A stretch of DNA of 64,000 nucleotides from positions 35,253 through 99,252 of the forward strand of contig JALOAT010000010.1 of assembly GCA_023228645.1 (NCBI GenBank), written 5' to 3'. Below are positions 35,270 to 43,626 of the stretch, piece after piece. How positions within the stretch are numbered: position 1 is the first letter of the stretch; every line of letters begins with the position of its first letter. The notes under the pieces are model-generated. The model was given only the letters and a program-made list of their open reading frames with translations, did no database searches and was not told the DNA's origin. A program made the position numbers and the translations under genes. This DNA comes from Gammaproteobacteria bacterium. Its GTDB lineage: Bacteria; Pseudomonadota; Gammaproteobacteria; Thiohalomonadales; Thiohalomonadaceae.

Positions 35270-36439
35270 TTACAGCGTTCCGTACGAGTGCAGGCCTGAC
35301 AGGAACATGTTCACGCCCAGGAAGGCGAAGGTGGTGACGAACAGGCCGATGATGGCCCACCAGGCCATGGGCCGGCCACGCCAGCCCTTGGTCAGACGCA
35401 TGTGCAGCCAGGCCGCGTAGTTCAGCCATACGATAAGGGCCCAGGTCTCCTTCGGGTCCCAACTCCAATAGCCACCCCACGCCTCGGCCGCCCACATGGC
35501 ACCGAGCACGGTCGCCACGGTGAAGAAGGCGAAGCCGAGGGCGATGGCCTTGTACATCACCTCGTCCAGTTGCTCGCGCGCGGGCAGGCGCGCCGCCCAG
35601 GAACTGCCAGGGCGCAGCCGGTCGACAATGAGGTAGGCAATGCCCAGCATCGCGGCCAGGGCGAAGCCGCCGTAGCCCACGAAGTTGGTGGGCACGTGGA
35701 TCTTCATCCAGTAGCTCTGCAACGCCGGCACCAGCGGCTGAATCTCGTGGGCCTGGCGCTCGAAGGAGTACCACAGCAGAAAGGCCACCGCGGCGCTGAT
35801 CACCGTGAGGGCGAAGGCACCCATGGCGCGGCTGCGGTAACGGCCTTCGTAGTACAGGTACATGAGCCCGGTGATCACCGCGAACAGGATGAACACCTCG
35901 TAGAGGTTGCTCACCGGGATGTAGCCCACGTCCGGACCGAGCAGGTAAGACTCGCGCCACCGCACCAGCAAGCCGATCAAACCCATGGCCGAGGCGCACC
36001 AGGTGAGGGCCGTGGCCACGCGGCCGGTGAATTCCGAGCGCATGAACAACGACAGCCAGTAGGCCGCCGTGGCCATCACGAACAGTGCACTCATCCACAT
36101 GATGGCGGACTGGCTGGACAGCAGATATTTCAGAAAGAAGTTGGCGTCGCCGCGCGCCAGTTCGGCGCCATACAGGCCGATCGACGCAAGACTGAGCAGC
36201 GCGACCACGAGAGTGTAAGTGCGCATCGCCTTCCAGCCCCAGCCCAGGCCCAGGACCACCGGCACGGTGCCTGCGAGGATGATGATCTCGAAGCCGTCCA
36301 TCAGGGCGCTGTAGCGCGCGTAGGCAAACAGCGCGCCCGCCAACACCAGCGCACCCCAGCCCCAATCCCACCAGCCAAGGCGCTGCCACCATGCCTTGCG
36401 CGTCAGTCCGTCCTGCAAGAACTCTGAAGTCACCGACAT
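35270..36439 (-). CDS. System II cytochrome c biogenesis protein CcsA-type
   Basis: A 389-residue polytopic protein carrying the haem-handling WWD motif AEAWGGYWSWDPKETWALIV (about 314-333), flanked by membrane helices with conserved His (KIHVPTNFVGYGGFAL, WLHMRLTKGW). Together with ResB it forms the CcsBA haem exporter and cytochrome c synthetase, which attaches haem to CXXCH cysteines outside the inner membrane. It is usually annotated ccsA or ccsB depending on convention. It begins 1 base after the ResB stop, so expression is tightly coupled. The clients c4 and c5 lie just upstream. Confidence 0.93.
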   Translation of the reverse strand: MSVTSEFLQDGLTRKAWWQRLGWWDWGWGALVLAGALFAYARYSALMDGFEIIILAGTVPVVLGLGWGWKAMRTYTLVVALLSLASIGLYGAELARGDANFFLKYLLSSQSAIMWMSALFVMATAAYWLSLFMRSEFTGRVATALTWCASAMGLIGLLVRWRESYLLGPDVGYIPVSNLYEVFILFAVITGLMYLYYEGRYRSRAMGAFALTVISAAVAFLLWYSFERQAHEIQPLVPALQSYWMKIHVPTNFVGYGGFALAAMLGIAYLIVDRLRPGSSWAARLPAREQLDEVMYKAIALGFAFFTVATVLGAMWAAEAWGGYWSWDPKETWALIVWLNYAAWLHMRLTKGWRGRPMAWWAIIGLFVTTFAFLGVNMFLSGLHSYGTL

Positions 36440-36440
36440 A

Positions 36441-38471
36441 TTATCCCGCCTCTTGCTGAGTCATGGCTTCATCCGCACCCGTGGCCACCGCGAGCACCCG
36501 GCGCACGCCTTCGAACTCGCTGGCAAATTCGGCGCGATCACGATTGCCGCTACCAGCGAGCAGGACACGCGCGCCCGCTTCGCCCGCGCTTACCGAGACC
36601 CACACGCGGCGATGATGCAGGTAGAACATGAAGAAAACGCCCGCCATCAGCATAACGCAACCGAGATAGACGATATCCTGGCCCGGTGCGCGGGTGATCT
36701 GCAGTCCCGAGGCCTCGACGTGCTCGAAATCGGTAAGCTCGATGAACAGCGGCGAGCCGTAGCTGCCGAGCGCGGCGAAGGCCTCCAGGGCGTCGTCGAA
36801 GAATTGCGCATCCGCATCGCTCACGCCCTGCTCGTCGAGCACGCCTTCTTCGCGCAACTGATCCACGTAGAGCGAGCCGAGCACCGATTGCAGGACCATG
36901 ACGTACGATTCCATGGCCTGCTGGCGCTCGGCTTCGGGCACGGCCTGTTCCACTTGCTCCACCACCGCGCCCATGCCGCCGCGGGCAAACAGGTCCACCA
37001 AATGCGTGATGGAGCCGATGAGGTTCGCGCGCATCGCCGCATCGCCACCGGCGGGCACGAGCCCATCGGCCTGGGCATCGACCATGGCATGCACGCGCGC
37101 CGCGTCAAGGGCGTTGCTGCGCAGGGTCATGAAGCGATCCAGGCTGCCTTCGGCGTCCAGGGGCAGGTGAAGGTAGCGATACGGCTCGCCGGGCAGGGTG
37201 CGCATGCCGCTCAGGTAGTAGGTGCGCCCTTCCTGGGTGACGGGCACCATGTAGTTCACGTATTCGATAGCCTCGCCCGCCTCGTTGCGCAGCTTGAACA
37301 CCACGCTGGGGCCGTAATTCCGGAAGCCGGCACTGCCGTCTTCGGCCGGGAAGACGTTGTAGGGCTTGAAGTCGATGAATTCGATTGTCAGCGGGCCGCG
37401 CGAGGTGATCACCTTGAGGTCGTCATACACCGCCCCCTCGAGTTCCAAGGGCGCGAGACCCGGTGCATCAAGGGCGTGCGCCCGCAGTTTCAGGCGCGAA
37501 CCGCCATCCGAGAAACTCGCCTGGTAGATGGCGTAGCCTCTATGAATGAGCGGGTGATTCACGGCGATGGTGCGCTTGAGGGGTTCGGACAGGTCCGGGT
37601 CGTGGATCACCAGGTCACTCTCGAAAGACTTGGGCTGGCCCGAGGGATAGTGCTCCACGCGAAAATCGAGCAGCTCGACGCGAAACGGCAGTTTTTGCAG
37701 CAGAAAGCCGTCGCGCACGTTGAGGAACACGAAATCGGCCTGCCCGCCTTCGGCGATGCGCACACTGCCGCGAAAGGCGGCGCTGTCGGCGGCGAGGGTG
37801 CTCTCGGGAGGTACCTGGGAGGCGGGGATGTCACGCGTCTCCACCTGGAGGCGGCCGAGGCGTTCGGCGAGTTTCAACGGCAGATTGCCGTCGATGAGGC
37901 CGCCCACGCAGATCACCACGATGGCCACGTGGGTGAGCAGGTAGCCGAGGCGATTCCACGCACCGCGCATAGCGGCGACCACGGTACGGTCGCCATGGTC
38001 CTTGGTGCGCACGCGATAGCCCTGCGCGGCGAGCACGGCGCCGGCGCGCTCTGCCACCGCGCTCACGTCGCCCTCGGCCTGCCACTCCGCCTGTTGGTGG
38101 AAGGCGCGCAGCGACTTGTCCTGTACGTCGAGCCGGAAGTGGCGCATGTCACGCAGCATGGTCGGTGTATTGCGGTACACGCATACCGCCGTGGACACCA
38201 GCAGCATGCCGAGCAGCACCAGAAACCAGGGGGCGCTGTAGACGTCGTACAGCCCCAGGCGCTCGAACACTTCGAACCAGAACGGTCCGAACTTGCGGAC
38301 GTAATCGGGGTAGGGCTGGTTCTGTTGCAGGACCGTGCCGATGATGGCGGCGAAGGAGAGGGCCACCAGCAGCGTGATGGCCAGGTTCATGGAACCGAGG
38401 AATTCGACCAGGACGGCGCCGGTGCCGCGCCTTTGCCGAGGGGTGTTAGGCGTGTTTGGGGAGCCAGCCAT
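36441..38471 (-). CDS. resB: Cytochrome c biogenesis protein ResB
   Basis: A 676-residue ResB/Ccs1 protein, the partner of the CcsA-type gene 1 base downstream. Helices occur at about 27-47 (SMNLAITLLVALSFAAIIGT), 75-95 and 165-185 (LGYLLTHVAIVVICVGGLID), and near the end (LGCVMLMAGVFFMFYLHHRR), with a large periplasmic domain between the third and fourth. The His in THVAIV and HHRRVW are candidate haem ligands. The start at 38471 gives MAGSPNTPNTP and a short cytoplasmic tail. The long ResB domain and system II replace the Ccm machinery, none of which is in the window. Confidence 0.93.
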   Translation of the reverse strand: MAGSPNTPNTPRQRRGTGAVLVEFLGSMNLAITLLVALSFAAIIGTVLQQNQPYPDYVRKFGPFWFEVFERLGLYDVYSAPWFLVLLGMLLVSTAVCVYRNTPTMLRDMRHFRLDVQDKSLRAFHQQAEWQAEGDVSAVAERAGAVLAAQGYRVRTKDHGDRTVVAAMRGAWNRLGYLLTHVAIVVICVGGLIDGNLPLKLAERLGRLQVETRDIPASQVPPESTLAADSAAFRGSVRIAEGGQADFVFLNVRDGFLLQKLPFRVELLDFRVEHYPSGQPKSFESDLVIHDPDLSEPLKRTIAVNHPLIHRGYAIYQASFSDGGSRLKLRAHALDAPGLAPLELEGAVYDDLKVITSRGPLTIEFIDFKPYNVFPAEDGSAGFRNYGPSVVFKLRNEAGEAIEYVNYMVPVTQEGRTYYLSGMRTLPGEPYRYLHLPLDAEGSLDRFMTLRSNALDAARVHAMVDAQADGLVPAGGDAAMRANLIGSITHLVDLFARGGMGAVVEQVEQAVPEAERQQAMESYVMVLQSVLGSLYVDQLREEGVLDEQGVSDADAQFFDDALEAFAALGSYGSPLFIELTDFEHVEASGLQITRAPGQDIVYLGCVMLMAGVFFMFYLHHRRVWVSVSAGEAGARVLLAGSGNRDRAEFASEFEGVRRVLAVATGADEAMTQQEAG

Positions 38472-38583
38472 GGGTTTCCTTTGGGCGCCGGGGGTGGGCC
38501 GCTCGAACGGGAGGCGGACGAAGTTCCACTCCCTCCGACTGACGCGAAGGGCGGCAAGTTCCGGAGATGGGTCCCCGGAGATG

Positions 38584-38611
38584 ACAAAGGGTGGCCGAGA
38601 CCACCCTTTGT
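38584..38611. terminator. Hairpin after cytochrome c4
   Basis: ACAAAGGGTGG (38584-38594) pairs perfectly with CCACCCTTTGT (38601-38611) over a 6-base loop, about 23 bases after the c4 stop and before resB. It lacks a T-tract. It may reduce read-through into resB or stabilise the c4 message. Confidence 0.6.
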
Positions 38612-38633
38612 GCTCGCCTGTAACGGCTACGGA

Positions 38634-39242
38634 TTAATGCAGACCGGCAATGAACTCGGCGACCGCATTGATTTCCTCATCGGACATCTTGGCGGCCACG
38701 TTGCGCATCATGCCGGCGGGGTCCGTCGTGCGCACGCCGGAGCGGAAATCACGCAGGGCCTTGGCCACGTACATACCCTGCTGACCACCGAGCGCCGGGA
38801 AGTCGGCTGCGGGGATACCGCTACCAGACGGGTTATGGCATGCCATGCAGGCGGATACGCCCTTGGCCGCAATACCGCCGCGGTAGATCTTGGCGCCCGC
38901 CGCGGCCAGTTCCGGATTGGCGGTACCGACGCTGGCCTTTTGGCTGCTGAAGTATGCGGCCAGGTCGGCCACGTCCTGCTCGCTCAGGGGTGCAGCCATG
39001 GGCGCCATGACTTCATCCTTACGCTCGCCGGCCTTGAATGCCGCCAACTGCTTAGCGATGTAGCTCGGGTGCTGACCGGCAAGCTTCGGGAAGGTGGGAA
39101 CAAAGCTGTTGCCATCCATGCCATGGCAAGCAGCACAGACCATGGCCTTACCCTGGCCGGCCGTGGCATCACCTACAGGGGCCGCCTGCGCGGCGCCGGC
39201 GACACCCATCAGAACGAGAACTACAGACGCTAGCTTTTTCAT
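38634..39242 (-). CDS. Dihaem cytochrome c4
   Basis: A 202-residue periplasmic cytochrome with two similar haem domains. Signal peptide MKKLASVVLVLMGVAGAAQA is followed by haem site 1 VCAACHGMDGNSFVPTFPKL (C36/C39/H40) with axial Met in MAAPLSEQDVADLAAYFSSQ. Haem site 2 is SACMACHNPSGSGIPAADFP (about 131-135) with a Met in AAKMSDEEINAVAEFIAGL. Cytochrome c4 passes electrons from the bc1 complex to terminal oxidases. It lies 22 bases after the cytochrome c5 stop on the same strand, so the two are likely co-transcribed, with the maturation genes downstream. Confidence 0.94.
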   Translation of the reverse strand: MKKLASVVLVLMGVAGAAQAAPVGDATAGQGKAMVCAACHGMDGNSFVPTFPKLAGQHPSYIAKQLAAFKAGERKDEVMAPMAAPLSEQDVADLAAYFSSQKASVGTANPELAAAGAKIYRGGIAAKGVSACMACHNPSGSGIPAADFPALGGQQGMYVAKALRDFRSGVRTTDPAGMMRNVAAKMSDEEINAVAEFIAGLH

Positions 39243-39264
39243 CGATTAACCCATGCCGAAAGGC

Positions 39265-39582
39265 TTACTTGCTGTTGTTGGTCATGTACTCGACGGCGGC
39301 CTTCACATCGGCGTCGCTGAGGTTCATGAAACCACCCTTGGGGGGCATCACGCCAGTCTTGCCCTGGAAGCCCTTGATGGCGTGATCCTGGAGGGTCGCC
39401 ATGCCCTGGGCAATGCGGGGACCCCATGCGGCCTTGTCACCCAGCTTGGGTGCGCCAGCGACGCCCATCTTATGGCAAACTTGGCAGGCTTGGTTATAGA
39501 CCTGTTCACCGGTCGCAGCCATTGCACCGGTGGACACCAGCGCCATTGCGCCCACGGCCGCAGCAACAATCGTCTTCTTCAT
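39265..39582 (-). CDS. Cytochrome c5 family protein
   Basis: A 105-residue periplasmic monohaem cytochrome. Signal peptide MKKTIVAAAVGAMALVSTGAMA is followed by GEQVYNQACQVCHKMGVAGA (C33/C36/H37) and the axial Met in GVMPPKGGFMNLSDADVKAA. Unlike the c5 at 29101 it lacks the extra disulfide cysteines. Its core (GAPKLGDKAAWGPRIAQGM) is very close to that paralog. A TATAAA on the minus strand about 35 bases upstream could be a -10 element. First gene of the c5-c4-resB-ccsA block, which links the haem proteins to their own synthetase. Confidence 0.93.
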   Translation of the reverse strand: MKKTIVAAAVGAMALVSTGAMAATGEQVYNQACQVCHKMGVAGAPKLGDKAAWGPRIAQGMATLQDHAIKGFQGKTGVMPPKGGFMNLSDADVKAAVEYMTNNSK

Positions 39583-39735
39583 GTCTCGCCCTCACTCCGT
39601 TTTATAATGTTCAGCCCCGCACAGCATATTAGGCGCACGGGGAAAGCCCAAATAAAGGGTCCCTTATATACCAATGAGCCAAGCTGCGGGTCAACCGCGG
39701 AGTGGCGAAAATCCACGCCAACTGGGCCGCACATC

Positions 39736-40344
39736 ATGAATTCCGAGGCCTTCTACCGCAAGGCGCATTTTCTCATCAGCGCCAATGCCCTACAGCAGCT
39801 CCCGGCCGACAGCGGGCGCGAAGTGGCCTTCGCCGGGCGTTCCAATGCAGGCAAGTCGAGCGCCATCAATACGCTGACCGGACAGACCGGCCTGGCACGC
39901 ACCAGCAAGACGCCGGGGCGCACGCAGCTCATCAACTTCTTCGGCCTGGACGAGGGCCGGCGCCTGGTGGACCTGCCGGGATACGGCTATGCGCAGGTAC
40001 CGGAGACCGTGAAGCGGCACTGGCAGGCGCTGCTCGAACGCTATCTGATCACCCGGCGCTGTCTCGAAGGTCTTGTGCTCATCATGGACGTCCGCCACCC
40101 GCTCACCGAGTACGACCGGACCATGCTCGACTGGTGCGCCCAGCGGGGCATGCCCGTGCACGCCCTGCTCACCAAGGCCGACAAGCTCAACCGGGGTCCG
40201 GCCATGGCCACCCTGCAACAGGTGCGCAAGGCTCTGGCAGCCGAGTACTCTGGTGTCACTGCCCAGCTGTTCTCCAGCCAGGCCAAGACCGGCGTGGACG
40301 AAGCCGGCGCCGTCCTCGACGGCTGGCTGCGGCCGGGGGAGTGA
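39736..40344 (+). CDS. engB: Ribosome biogenesis GTPase YsxC/EngB
   Basis: A 202-residue TRAFAC-class GTPase required for 50S subunit assembly. G1 is FAGRSNAGKSSAINTL (34-41), G2 TSKTPGRTQLINFF, G3 DLPGYGYAQV and G4 TKADKL. The ATG at 39736 gives the usual MNSEAFYRKAHFLISANALQ opening. It is divergent from the c5 cytochrome gene and convergent with polA, the arrangement seen in many Gammaproteobacteria. The 3' side is filled by a repeat. Confidence 0.96.
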   Translation: MNSEAFYRKAHFLISANALQQLPADSGREVAFAGRSNAGKSSAINTLTGQTGLARTSKTPGRTQLINFFGLDEGRRLVDLPGYGYAQVPETVKRHWQALLERYLITRRCLEGLVLIMDVRHPLTEYDRTMLDWCAQRGMPVHALLTKADKLNRGPAMATLQQVRKALAAEYSGVTAQLFSSQAKTGVDEAGAVLDGWLRPGE

Positions 40345-40353
40345 GTGCGGAAA

Positions 40354-40582
40354 GAAAAAAGCATTAACCACGGGGGACACGGGGAACACGGGGGGGCAAA
40401 TCCATCAATGGTTGCGCTCGTCTCCCGGAGGGAGAGGGGGCAAGAGAAGCTGGCTACAACGGTGAAAATGACTGTAGGAGCGCCTCAGGCCGCGATGACG
40501 GGGTATCCGACGACAATCGCGGCCTGAGGCCGCCCCCACAAGAATTGAATTCCCCGTGTCGCCCGTGGTTAATGGCTTTTTG
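40354..40582. repeat. 9-bp-periodic palindromic element, copy A
   Basis: The left arm AAAAAAGCATTAACCACGGG, then GGACACGGGGAACACGGGG, pairs with the right arm TTCCCCGTGTCGCCCGTGGT, then TAATGGCTTTTT. The arms repeat a 9-base unit, (A)CACGGGGA. The 150-base loop holds an inverted TAGCCAGC/CTCTCC unit (40421-40466) and an inner palindrome, GCGCCTCAGGCCGCGAT with its mirror ATCGCGGCCTGAGGCCGC. Other copies are at 49274, 55166 and 61766. The G-rich arm has runs of 5, 4 and 7 G. Confidence 0.85.
40421..40466 (-). repeat. TAGCCAGC/CTCTCC repeat unit, third copy
   Basis: Inverted relative to the two units at 21933-22040 and nested inside palindromic element copy A. It keeps the order GTTGTAGCCAGC - CTTGCCCCCTCTCCCTCC - GGGAGACGAGCGCA, so it extends into the first bases of the dispersed repeat without the rest of it. 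Confidence 0.7.
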
Positions 40583-40611
40583 CCTTTTGTCCGGGAGGGC
40601 TGATAAGGGGA

Positions 40612-40656
40612 CGAAAAAAAACCCCGGGCTAAGGGGGAGGAAGAGCGCCCGGGGTT
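40612..40656 (-). terminator. Rho-independent terminator of polA
   Basis: On the minus strand AACCCCGGGC and GCCCGGGGTT form a 10-bp GC-rich stem around a 17-base loop (40620-40629 with 40647-40656). It is followed by TTTTTTTTCG (8 T). It lies about 143 bases after the polA stop. Confidence 0.88.
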
Positions 40657-40663
40657 ATGAGGA

Positions 40664-40689
40664 CCCGGCTCGGGGGGTGCCGAGCCGGG
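40664..40689. terminator. GC-rich hairpin near polA end
   Basis: CCCGGCTCGG (40664-40673) and CCGAGCCGGG (40680-40689) form a perfect 10-bp stem with a 6-base loop. It sits just before the U-rich terminator in the polA transcript and may pause polymerase or protect the 3' end. Confidence 0.55.
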
Positions 40690-40798
40690 CCGGCTACATC
40701 CCGTCAGGGAGAGCAACGGGAGGGCAAGCACTATGGCTTACCCGGTAGGACTGGCGGGATCGGAAAAGGTTCCGGGCAACCACCGAAATAGATCGCCT

Positions 40799-43507
40799 TC
40801 AATGGGCTTGGTCCCAGTGGGTGCCGGTGCCGACCTCCACCACCAAGGGCACGGAAAGGTGCGCAGCCGCCTCCATGCGCTGGCGGATGTGAGCGCTCGC
40901 TTCCGCTTCCTGACCCTCCTTCACCTCGAATACCAATTCATCGTGCACCTGCATGATCATGCGACAGTCCAGGCCGCTCGCCGGTAACCAGGCGTCAATG
41001 GTCAGCATGGCGCGCTTGATGATGTCGGCGGCGGTTCCCTGCATGGGGGCGTTGATGGCGGTGCGTTCGGCGTACTGACGACGCTGCATGTTGGAGGCAC
41101 GGATGTCCGGCACGTACAAGCGCCGCCCGAACACCGTCTCCACGTAGCCGCGCTCGCGCGCCCCCTCTCGGGTCTCCTCCATGAAGCGCTTCACCCCGGG
41201 GTAACGGGCGAAGTACTTGTCCACGTAGCCCTGCGCCGAACCGCGGTCGATACCGAGCTGTTTGGCGAGGCCGAAGGCGGACATGCCATAGATGAGCCCG
41301 AAATTGATGGCCTTGGCGGAGCGGCGCTCGTCGGCGGTAACCTGCTCGGGGGCCAGACCGAACACCTCGGCGGCCGTGGCGCGGTGGATATCCTCACCGC
41401 TCGCGAAGGCCCGCACCAGGCCCGCGTCCGCGGACAGGTGGGCCATGATGCGCAGCTCGATCTGGGAGTAGTCCGCGGCCAATAGCCGATATCCCTGCGG
41501 CGCCACGAAGGCCTGGCGGATGCGCCGGCCCTCGCCGGTGCGCACCGGGATGTTCTGCAGGTTGGGGTCGGATGAGGACAGGCGCCCGGTGGCGGCCACC
41601 GCCTGGTGATAGGAGGTGTGCACACGCCGGGTGCGCGGATTCACCTGCTCCGGCAGGCGGTCCGTGTAGGTGGACTTGAGCTTGGCGAGGCCGCGGTAGT
41701 CGAGGATCAGCCGGGGCAGCGGGTAGTCGATGGCCAGTTCCTGCAACACGTCCTCGGCGGTGGAGGGCTGACCGGTGGCGGTCTTGGCGAGCACCGGCAG
41801 GCCCAGCTTGCCGAACAGGATCTCCTGGATCTGCTTGGGCGAGCCCAGGTTGAACGGTCCGCCAGCGGCCTCGAAGGCCTCGCGCTCCACCTCCAGCATG
41901 CGTGTGGCCAGCTCGTTGCTCTGGCGGCGCAGCATGTCCACGTCCACCAGCACGCCGGTGCGTTCCATGCGCGAGAGCACGGGGACCAACGGCACCTCGA
42001 TGTCTTCATAGACCTGCGCCAGCGTGCCCTCCGCCTTGAGCCGCGGCCACAGCGCGCGGTGCAGCTGCAGCGACACATCGGCGTCCTCGGCGGCGTAGGC
42101 GGTCGCCTGCTCCACGGCCACCTGATCGAAGGTGAGCTGCTTGGCGCCCTTGCCGGCAACGTCCTCGAACAGGATGGTCTTGTGGCCCAGGTATTTGAGG
42201 GACAGGGAGTCCAGGTCGTGACGCGAGGCGGTGGCGTCGAGCACGTAGGACTCCAGCATGCTGTCGTGGGCGATGCCGCGCAGGGTGATGCCGTGATTGG
42301 CCAGCACGCTCATGTCGTACTTGAGGTTGTGGCCGAGCTTGGGTCGCGCCGGGTCCTCCAGCAGCGGCTTGAGGGCGGCCAGCACCTCGTCGCGATCGAG
42401 CTGTTGCGCGCCCGGGTCCTGATGGGCGAGCGGCACGTACACGGCCTCGCCGGGGGTCACGGCAAAGGAGACGCCGACGATCTCCGCCTGCATGTAGTCG
42501 AGGCTGGTAGTCTCGGTGTCGAACGCGAACAGCTCGGCGGTGCGCAGGCGTTCCAGCCAGCCCTCGAACTCGGCCCAGTCGGTGACCGCGTGATGGTCCT
42601 TCACGCCGGTCTCCGGCGGCCCGGCATGCAACCGGGCCTCGGCGCGGTCGGCGCCGAGCAGCTCGGCCAGCCAGCCCTTGAACTCCAGGCGTGTGAACCA
42701 GGCCTTGAGGGCGGCACGGTCGGGTTCCTGCCGCTTCAGGTCCGCCGGGGCGAACGGCAGGGGCACGTCGCACTTGATGGTGACCAGCTGACGCGACAGG
42801 GGCAAGTGGCCGAGGCTGTTGCGCAGGTTCTCGCCTACCACGCCCTTGATCTCCGCCGCATGGGCCATGACGCCGTCCAGGCTGCCGTACTGCTGCAACC
42901 ATTTCACGGCCGTTTTGGGGCCGACCTTGGGCACGCCCGGCACGTTGTCGCTGGTGTCGCCGATGAGTGCCAGGTAATCGATGATGAGTTCCGGCGACAC
43001 GCCGAACTTGTCGATCACCCCGGCCTCGTCCATCTCCGTGGCGGTCATGGTGTTGACCAGCCGCACACCGGGCTTGACCAGCTGGGCCATGTCCTTGTCG
43101 CCGGTAGAGACCACCACGTCCAGGCCGTGGGCGCGCGCCTGCACCACCAGGGTGCCGATCACGTCGTCCGCCTCCACGCCGTCGATGCACAGCAGGGGCA
43201 GACCCATGGCGCGCACAATGGCGTGCAGCGGCTCGATTTGGCTCACCAGCTCGCCCGGCATGGGCGGGCGGTGGGCCTTGTAGTCGGCATAGATTTCGTC
43301 GCGAAAGGTGGGGCCCTTGGCATCGAACACCACGGCCACGTGGTCCGGCTCGAAATCGAGCAGCAGCCGCCGCAGCATGTTGACGACGCCGTACACGGCG
43401 CCGGTGGGCTGCCCTTCAGAGTTGGTCAGCGCGGGCAGCGCATGGAAGGCCCGGTAGAGATAAGACGAGCCGTCTACCAGGACGAGAGGCTTGTTACTAT
43501 GGGTCAT
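40799..43507 (-). CDS. polA: DNA polymerase I
   Basis: A 902-residue repair and Okazaki-fragment polymerase with all three activities. The 5'-3' exonuclease domain opens MTHSNKPLVLVDGSSYLYRA and includes VVSTGDKDMAQLV. The 3'-5' exonuclease has the catalytic pair in FAFDTETTSLDYMQ and HNLKYDMSVLANHG, so proofreading looks intact. Polymerase motifs A (DYSQIELRIMAHLS, about 676), B (RRSAKAINFGLIYGMSAFG) and C (MQVHDELVFEV, about 852) are present. The ATG at 43507 is chosen over an in-frame start at 43624, which would add 39 unrelated residues and run into the divergent gene's leader. Confidence 0.97.
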   Translation of the reverse strand: MTHSNKPLVLVDGSSYLYRAFHALPALTNSEGQPTGAVYGVVNMLRRLLLDFEPDHVAVVFDAKGPTFRDEIYADYKAHRPPMPGELVSQIEPLHAIVRAMGLPLLCIDGVEADDVIGTLVVQARAHGLDVVVSTGDKDMAQLVKPGVRLVNTMTATEMDEAGVIDKFGVSPELIIDYLALIGDTSDNVPGVPKVGPKTAVKWLQQYGSLDGVMAHAAEIKGVVGENLRNSLGHLPLSRQLVTIKCDVPLPFAPADLKRQEPDRAALKAWFTRLEFKGWLAELLGADRAEARLHAGPPETGVKDHHAVTDWAEFEGWLERLRTAELFAFDTETTSLDYMQAEIVGVSFAVTPGEAVYVPLAHQDPGAQQLDRDEVLAALKPLLEDPARPKLGHNLKYDMSVLANHGITLRGIAHDSMLESYVLDATASRHDLDSLSLKYLGHKTILFEDVAGKGAKQLTFDQVAVEQATAYAAEDADVSLQLHRALWPRLKAEGTLAQVYEDIEVPLVPVLSRMERTGVLVDVDMLRRQSNELATRMLEVEREAFEAAGGPFNLGSPKQIQEILFGKLGLPVLAKTATGQPSTAEDVLQELAIDYPLPRLILDYRGLAKLKSTYTDRLPEQVNPRTRRVHTSYHQAVAATGRLSSSDPNLQNIPVRTGEGRRIRQAFVAPQGYRLLAADYSQIELRIMAHLSADAGLVRAFASGEDIHRATAAEVFGLAPEQVTADERRSAKAINFGLIYGMSAFGLAKQLGIDRGSAQGYVDKYFARYPGVKRFMEETREGARERGYVETVFGRRLYVPDIRASNMQRRQYAERTAINAPMQGTAADIIKRAMLTIDAWLPASGLDCRMIMQVHDELVFEVKEGQEAEASAHIRQRMEAAAHLSVPLVVEVGTGTHWDQAH

Positions 43508-43626
43508 GGGCTGGGCAGGGTCGTAGGGGCGCACCGCATTATGACTAAAATGGCCAGTGTCCTGAATCAGAACACCGACCGCACGATACAATGGGCCGCG
43601 CGCTAGTCCGCGCTTGAAAGGCATCC

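Larger units (their letters stand above)
40345..40798. other. Intergenic region between engB and polA
   Basis: No gene is supported. It contains a long palindromic element (40354-40582) whose loop carries two other repeats, a strong terminator for polA (40612-40656) and a second GC-rich hairpin (40664-40689). Confidence 0.75.

Noticed and set aside
36396..39233. Very long open frame (about 945 codons) on the plus strand opposite resB, ccsA and c4
   Set aside because: It lies antisense to three well-supported genes, has His/Arg/Gly-rich random composition and no ribosome-binding site; a GC-rich shadow.
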